This document shows positions 49,045 to 52,542 of a DNA stretch of 52,542 nt, in pieces. The notes beneath the pieces were generated by a model. The model worked only from the letters and a program-made list of their open reading frames with translations. It had not been told where the DNA came from and searched no databases. The stretch's first letter is position 1, and the number at the start of each line of letters is the position of its first letter. The DNA comes from Candidatus Saccharibacteria bacterium UBA4727 (GTDB lineage Bacteria > Patescibacteriota > Saccharimonadia > Saccharimonadales > Saccharimonadaceae). The position numbers were made by a program, and so were the translations under genes. The DNA is taken from NCBI GenBank assembly GCA_002404195.1, contig DHJF01000001.1, positions 1-52,542 of the forward strand, in the 5' to 3' direction.

Positions 49045-50409
49045 ATGACCAAACAACAAAAATTGATTCTCTTTATCGCTATCCTGGCATCATTTGTCAC
49101 TTTTTTAGACGGTTCGGTCGTTGGCGTAGCATTGCCGGCTATCAGCAGGCAACTTGGTGGCGGTCTCCTTACTCAACAATGGGTGAATGACGCTTACCTC
49201 ATTACACTCGGAACGCTCATTTTAGCAGCCGGCTCACTGTCGGATATTTTTGGTCGCAAAAAGATTCTCACTATTGGGCTGTACGGTTTTTTAATAACGT
49301 CACTTGCCTGCGCGATTGCACCATCGAGCCTCATTCTTATTATCGCTCGTGGCCTACAGGGTGTTACCGGTGCCTTACTCGTCCCCAGCTCGCTGGCACT
49401 TATCATTAGTGCTTTCTCGGGCAAGGCTCAAGCAAAAGCAATTGGTAGCTGGACCGCCTGGACTGGGATCGCCTTTGTCGTCGGGCCACTCATCGGCGGC
49501 CTGATGGTCGATTTCATGTCATGGCGCCTTGTCTTTGCTATCAATGTCATTCCCATCGCTGTCGCACTCTGGCTACTCCGCACCGTCGTTACCGCGCGCA
49601 CGACAACACGCGAAAAGATTGATACTCATGGCATTTGGCTCGGTATTGTCGCACTCGGTGGCATTGTCTACGCGCTCATCGAACAAGGCCGTTACGGCTG
49701 GGGCAGTCCGCTGATTTACGCCACATTCGGCCTGGGCGCGCTCGCCCTGGCGAGCTTCATTGTCCACGAACGCCGCACTCCGCAGCCAATGCTACCATTA
49801 TCGCTTTTTCACACGCGTAATTTTGGCGTCGGCAATGTTGCCACCTTCTTTATCTATGGGGCGTTATCGCTCCAGGGCTTTTTGCTCGTTATCTTCTTGC
49901 AGCAAACCGCCCATTACTCAGCCCTTGCGGCTGGCATGAGCTCAATTCCCGTCACGATTCTCCTGTTCTTCCTATCGTCGCGCTTTGGGGCATTGTCTGG
50001 CACGTATGGACCACGCCTATTTATGACACTCGGGCCAATTATTAGTGGCCTGGGCACACTTCTCATGCTATCGGTCCGACTGCCAACCGATTACCTCACG
50101 CAGCTACTGCCGGGTATTCTCGTCTTTGGCCTTGGCCTGGCTATAACCGTTGCGCCACTCACCTCAGCCATTCTTGGCTCTATCGAACAGGCTCAAGCCG
50201 GCATCGGTTCAGCCATCAACAATGCCATTGCTCGTATCGCTGGCCTATTGGCGATTGCCGCTATTGGTATTTTTATCGGCAACAGCATTACGCTCGCCGG
50301 CTTTCATGTCGGTATGATTATCTGCGCAGCCTTACTTATATTCGGTGGTATATTATCTGCAATCGGCATAGAAAATAAGTCCGCCTCCGCGCCAACATCA
50401 TCCTCATAG
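49045..50409 (+). CDS. MFS multidrug-type exporter (DHA2, 14 helices)
   Basis: 454 residues from ATG 49045. FVTFLDGSVVGVALPAI (helix 1 with the DHA2 motif D1), LAAGSLSDIFGRKK (motif A, about 65-78), ARGLQGVTGALLVPSSLALI, and PLIGGLMVDFMSWRLVF (motif C region) give the family; about 14 hydrophobic helices are seen. It would use proton-motive force, supplied by the adjacent cyo enzymes, to export drugs or metabolites. Longer in-frame starts upstream overlap cyoE and lie before the -10 box. Substrate unknown. Confidence 0.92.
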   Translation: MTKQQKLILFIAILASFVTFLDGSVVGVALPAISRQLGGGLLTQQWVNDAYLITLGTLILAAGSLSDIFGRKKILTIGLYGFLITSLACAIAPSSLILIIARGLQGVTGALLVPSSLALIISAFSGKAQAKAIGSWTAWTGIAFVVGPLIGGLMVDFMSWRLVFAINVIPIAVALWLLRTVVTARTTTREKIDTHGIWLGIVALGGIVYALIEQGRYGWGSPLIYATFGLGALALASFIVHERRTPQPMLPLSLFHTRNFGVGNVATFFIYGALSLQGFLLVIFLQQTAHYSALAAGMSSIPVTILLFFLSSRFGALSGTYGPRLFMTLGPIISGLGTLLMLSVRLPTDYLTQLLPGILVFGLGLAITVAPLTSAILGSIEQAQAGIGSAINNAIARIAGLLAIAAIGIFIGNSITLAGFHVGMIICAALLIFGGILSAIGIENKSASAPTSSS

Positions 50410-50482
50410 TAGTGACGCCCTTGAGCCAGTACAGAGAAAATGGTACAATTCGTAATGCTGGCACGCGCAGCACCGACACTAT

Positions 50483-50557
50483 TGGGGTGTCGCCAAGTGG
50501 TAAGGCACTGGTTTCTGGTACCAGCATTCGGGGGTTCGAATCCCTCCACCCCAGCCA
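50483..50557 (+). tRNA. tRNA-Gln (anticodon CUG)
   Basis: 75 nt including encoded CCA. Acceptor TGGGGTG pairs with CACCCCA; D arm GCC/GGC; anticodon stem CTGGT/ACCAG with loop TTCTGGT (anticodon CTG, reads CAG); T arm GGTTCGAATCC; discriminator G. It closely resembles bacterial tRNA-Gln. It is the presumed product site of the GatCAB pathway encoded in this window. Confidence 0.96.
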
Positions 50558-50571
50558 AGATGATTATGCTT

Positions 50572-50598
50572 AAAATGACCTCTTTTGAGGTCATTTTT
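50572..50598 (+). terminator. Intrinsic terminator of tRNA-Gln
   Basis: 11-bp stem AAAATGACCTC with its complement, TTTT loop, T run, 15 bases after the tRNA. Confidence 0.85.
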
Positions 50599-50646
50599 GC
50601 TTATGCTTGCGTAACTCACTATCATCAAACATAATGCTCCCATACT

Positions 50647-51651
50647 ATGGGAAAGATATTCAGCCCTGAGACAGTCGAGAAGAATGACGTACCTGAACCT
50701 GGAGCGCATCGTGCTGCGGGGAGATTTATACTTGATAAGTTTAGAAATGATGCTTTAAGTTACTCAATCGGTGGTGTTATGGTATATGGTTCAACTGCAC
50801 TTGGCACGGCAAATATACGTAGCGATGTCGACGTTCTTTTTACTTATTATCCAAGCCATTCTAAAGGCCTTGATGAGATTCGAGACGTTTTTTTGGAAGC
50901 AGAAAACGACTACAGGGTTCCCGTCGAACCGAATCCACAAAGTGTAGGAGCATTATTTGATCCACTCCAACATACAATCGATCCCGCGTTTGCGGCTCAC
51001 CTTTATCATGTTCAAGATAATCCAGAATGGAGCTACAACTTTCCTGCCACAGGATTATACATGAGTCATGAGGATAGACAGCTCCAGGAGAGGCTCCGCC
51101 CTTCTGCTCTTCGTTTTTCGGCGGGAAAGCGAAGACTATTTGCGAAATCAATCGTTAATTATCGAGGTGAAACTGAATGCAATGCGTTTCAACGCGCGCT
51201 TGAATTGCCGAATGCTATCGGTAGAAAAGTCCTCAGTTTCGAAGCAAAGATAGACGATAGCATATCCGCCGAGATTAGCAGCGATAAAAATGGCACGATT
51301 GATAAAACACACCGACGCATGTTAGAGCTTGATGCCGCATGGAGTATAGTCGCGAATGCCCCGAAAGCGTACATGCAACTAGCCGAACTTGACGAGGAGT
51401 ATACAAGCTTATTGGAAAATACACTTAACCACACGGTTAGTATCGCATCTTATAAGCAATGGCTACAGGAAAACTATATGCCCGCTTTGAAGATGGCGCA
51501 TGACGCTAGCGATTTTTGGGTGCAGGTTATTGACAGGGACTTTGATACGCGCGATAAGAAAAAAGAAGAAGCAGAGATAGAAGAACTACGTGCTCAATGG
51601 GAAAAACAACGTGAAGCTATGGGCGATACCTTGCCCGATTATGATTATTGA
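50647..51651 (+). CDS. Nucleotidyltransferase-fold protein (Pol beta-like), likely accessory
   Basis: 334 residues. GVMVYGSTALGTANIRSDVDVLF (43-65, seen in parts) has the hG[GS]...DxD signature with GS at 48-49 and Asp60/Asp62. The rest is helical and charged, with a Lys/Glu-rich C terminus. Substrate unknown; such proteins add nucleotides to antibiotics, proteins or RNAs. Codons are more A/T-rich than in the housekeeping genes. No ribosome site is seen before ATG. It lies between tRNA-Gln and a 10-base copy of the tRNA 3' end, which suggests that it was acquired. Confidence 0.8.
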   Translation: MGKIFSPETVEKNDVPEPGAHRAAGRFILDKFRNDALSYSIGGVMVYGSTALGTANIRSDVDVLFTYYPSHSKGLDEIRDVFLEAENDYRVPVEPNPQSVGALFDPLQHTIDPAFAAHLYHVQDNPEWSYNFPATGLYMSHEDRQLQERLRPSALRFSAGKRRLFAKSIVNYRGETECNAFQRALELPNAIGRKVLSFEAKIDDSISAEISSDKNGTIDKTHRRMLELDAAWSIVANAPKAYMQLAELDEEYTSLLENTLNHTVSIASYKQWLQENYMPALKMAHDASDFWVQVIDRDFDTRDKKKEEAEIEELRAQWEKQREAMGDTLPDYDY

Positions 51652-51717
51652 GGCGTCGACTAACACTAACTAAATCAAATCACTCTACGCACAGCATTTC
51701 CTGAAACACATCCACTA

Positions 51718-51727
51718 ACCCCAGCCA
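51718..51727 (+). repeat. Partial copy of the tRNA-Gln 3' end (possible attachment site)
   Basis: ACCCCAGCCA repeats the last 10 bases of the tRNA (50548-50557) in the same orientation, 1170 bases downstream. No integrase is seen between the copies. Confidence 0.4.
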
Positions 51728-51741
51728 GATACGACATATTG

Positions 51742-51767
51742 AAATGAGACCCATGTGGGTCTCATTT
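51742..51767 (+). terminator. Hairpin between the nucleotidyltransferase and methyltransferase genes
   Basis: 11-bp stem AAATGAGACCC with its complement, ATGT loop; short T tail, so a moderate terminator. It lies just upstream of the next -10 box. Confidence 0.7.
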
Positions 51768-51769
51768 GT

Positions 51770-51775
51770 TATACT
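51770..51775 (+). promoter_or_regulatory. -10 box (TATACT) of the methyltransferase gene
   Basis: TTGTTATACT ends 6 bases before ATG 51782; leaderless arrangement. Confidence 0.55.
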
Positions 51776-51781
51776 ACAATC

Positions 51782-52402
51782 ATGACTAATATACATCCCG
51801 AAACTCTCACGTACGACGAAGACACGGCAGAGGCCGGATGGGATTCGCCCGAGCGTGCCCAGCGTCTTGTAGAAGGCTTCGTTGTATCTGGATCACTCGT
51901 TCTTGATGTCGGGATTGGTACAGGCCAGGCTGTAAAAGGATATCAAGAAAAAGGCGCTTCGGTGGTTGGAATTGACCACGACCCCGCAATGATTGAGGTA
52001 GCACGCGCCGCCACTGGCGCAAGTGACGTACGATTGGGTGACATAAATGAGGCGCTTCCTACCGAAGACCTGACGCGTAGTGTGGATGTTATTCAGGCGA
52101 TAGGCGTGCTTGAATTTGCAACAAACCTACGCGGCACGATTACAGAGCTTGCTGCGAGCCTAAAAGATAGAGGGGTTATTGTCTTTACCATCGAAGTAGC
52201 CCAGGATGAATCCGAGACTAAAGTGATTGAGTATTTTCCAGACTCTGGTATCACAGTATTCCGCCATTCTCTTGAAGAGGTTTCGACGATACTGGAGGGT
52301 TTAGGCTTAAAACTATTACATTGTGAAGCATACAGAGGATATACTCGTGGCAATAAGAGTGTACCGTACGCTGTCTTTTTGGCGCAGAAATCGAATAAAT
52401 AG
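51782..52402 (+). CDS. SAM-dependent class I methyltransferase
   Basis: 206 residues. Motif I is VLDVGIGTG (40-48), followed by GIDHDPAMIEVARAA (motif II Asp about 69-71) and a DVIQAIGVLEF motif near 110. The substrate is unknown; the fold fits small-molecule methylases. ATG 51782 is chosen because TATACT ends 6 bases upstream; an in-frame start at 51755 would lie in the hairpin region before the promoter. Terminator follows. Confidence 0.87.
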   Translation: MTNIHPETLTYDEDTAEAGWDSPERAQRLVEGFVVSGSLVLDVGIGTGQAVKGYQEKGASVVGIDHDPAMIEVARAATGASDVRLGDINEALPTEDLTRSVDVIQAIGVLEFATNLRGTITELAASLKDRGVIVFTIEVAQDESETKVIEYFPDSGITVFRHSLEEVSTILEGLGLKLLHCEAYRGYTRGNKSVPYAVFLAQKSNK

Positions 52403-52448
52403 ACGTGTCTTTGCGTACCTAACTCACACGCTCAACCAAGATTATTGC

Positions 52449-52475
52449 AAAAAGATCTCTTCGGAGGTCTTTTTT
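52449..52475 (+). terminator. Intrinsic terminator of the methyltransferase gene
   Basis: 11-bp stem AAAAAGATCTC with its complement (one G-T pair), TTCG loop, T run. The remaining bases to the window end show no gene. Confidence 0.85.
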
Positions 52476-52542
52476 GTTTGCCATTAGGTTCTCCAGGGTG
52501 ACTGTGCGGTAGGCTCTAATGGTCGACCCACTAAACATATAG

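Noticed and set aside
1..52542. UGA recoded as Gly (Gracilibacteria/SR1 code)
   Set aside because: TGA is used as a stop, for example in pheS and cyoC, and conserved proteins read through with no in-frame TGA.
1..52542. CRISPR array, prophage or insertion sequence with transposase
   Set aside because: No regularly spaced direct repeats, phage structural genes, integrase or transposase were seen.

Overview
The window reads as a chromosomal segment of a Candidatus Saccharibacteria (TM7, Patescibacteria/CPR) genome. Reasons: many short conserved membrane proteins typical of that lineage (DUF5665-like, YtxH-like, GlsB/YeaQ-like), a split transketolase inside a compact sugar-phosphate operon, GatCAB together with a tRNA-Gln, overlapping stop/start codons, and a cyoABCDE operon with a type II NADH dehydrogenase, as reported for some free-living or soil/sludge Saccharibacteria. 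TGA works as a stop codon, so this is not the UGA=Gly code of Gracilibacteria/SR1. The assignment is inference from gene content; no 16S rRNA is present.

Layout. 1-3.7 kb: the 5' part of a PilB/GspE-type ATPase, a SpoU methyltransferase and three poorly known proteins. 3.7-7.5 kb: dnaE. 7.5-8.6 kb: four small membrane/stress-type proteins. 8.7-13.7 kb: galU, then gatC-gatA-(membrane protein)-gatB-(P-loop kinase-like). 13.8-18 kb: an adenylate-kinase-like protein, an RGG-tailed DEAD helicase and uvrB. 18-20.1 kb: a SLOG/LOG-like protein and a PfkB kinase with an extra N-terminal domain. 20.17-20.54 kb: an apparently non-coding transcription unit with a consensus sigma70 promoter, several hairpins and an intrinsic terminator. 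20.55-26.5 kb: an operon rpiB-rpe-tktN-tktC-fba-pfkB, preceded by gap. 26.7-31.9 kb: rel, an IMPase-like protein, ppa, a glycerophosphodiesterase, trxB and FKBP. 32-36 kb: an ABC exporter, a membrane protein and ndh-2. 36.1-39.6 kb: pheST. 40-43.9 kb: a MIP channel, a repeat-bounded non-coding element, rmuC, a membrane protein, a PAP2 phosphatase and a small exported protein. 44-49 kb: a DUF1345-like gene remnant and cyoABCDE. 49-52.5 kb: an MFS exporter, tRNA-Gln(CUG), then a nucleotidyltransferase and a methyltransferase that look accessory.

How the parts fit. NDH-2 plus the bo3-type quinol oxidase would make a two-enzyme O2-reducing chain (NADH to quinone to O2). The sugar-phosphate operon plus GAPDH covers non-oxidative pentose interconversion and lower glycolysis; no transaldolase is present in this window. 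GatCAB presumably converts Glu-tRNA-Gln to Gln-tRNA-Gln, and a tRNA-Gln lies in the same window. A recurrent pattern is a TATACT/TATAAT/TACAAT box ending only 6-8 bases before the ATG, which implies leaderless mRNAs for many genes and fixes several start codons. Other genes carry a normal AGGAGG-type ribosome binding site.
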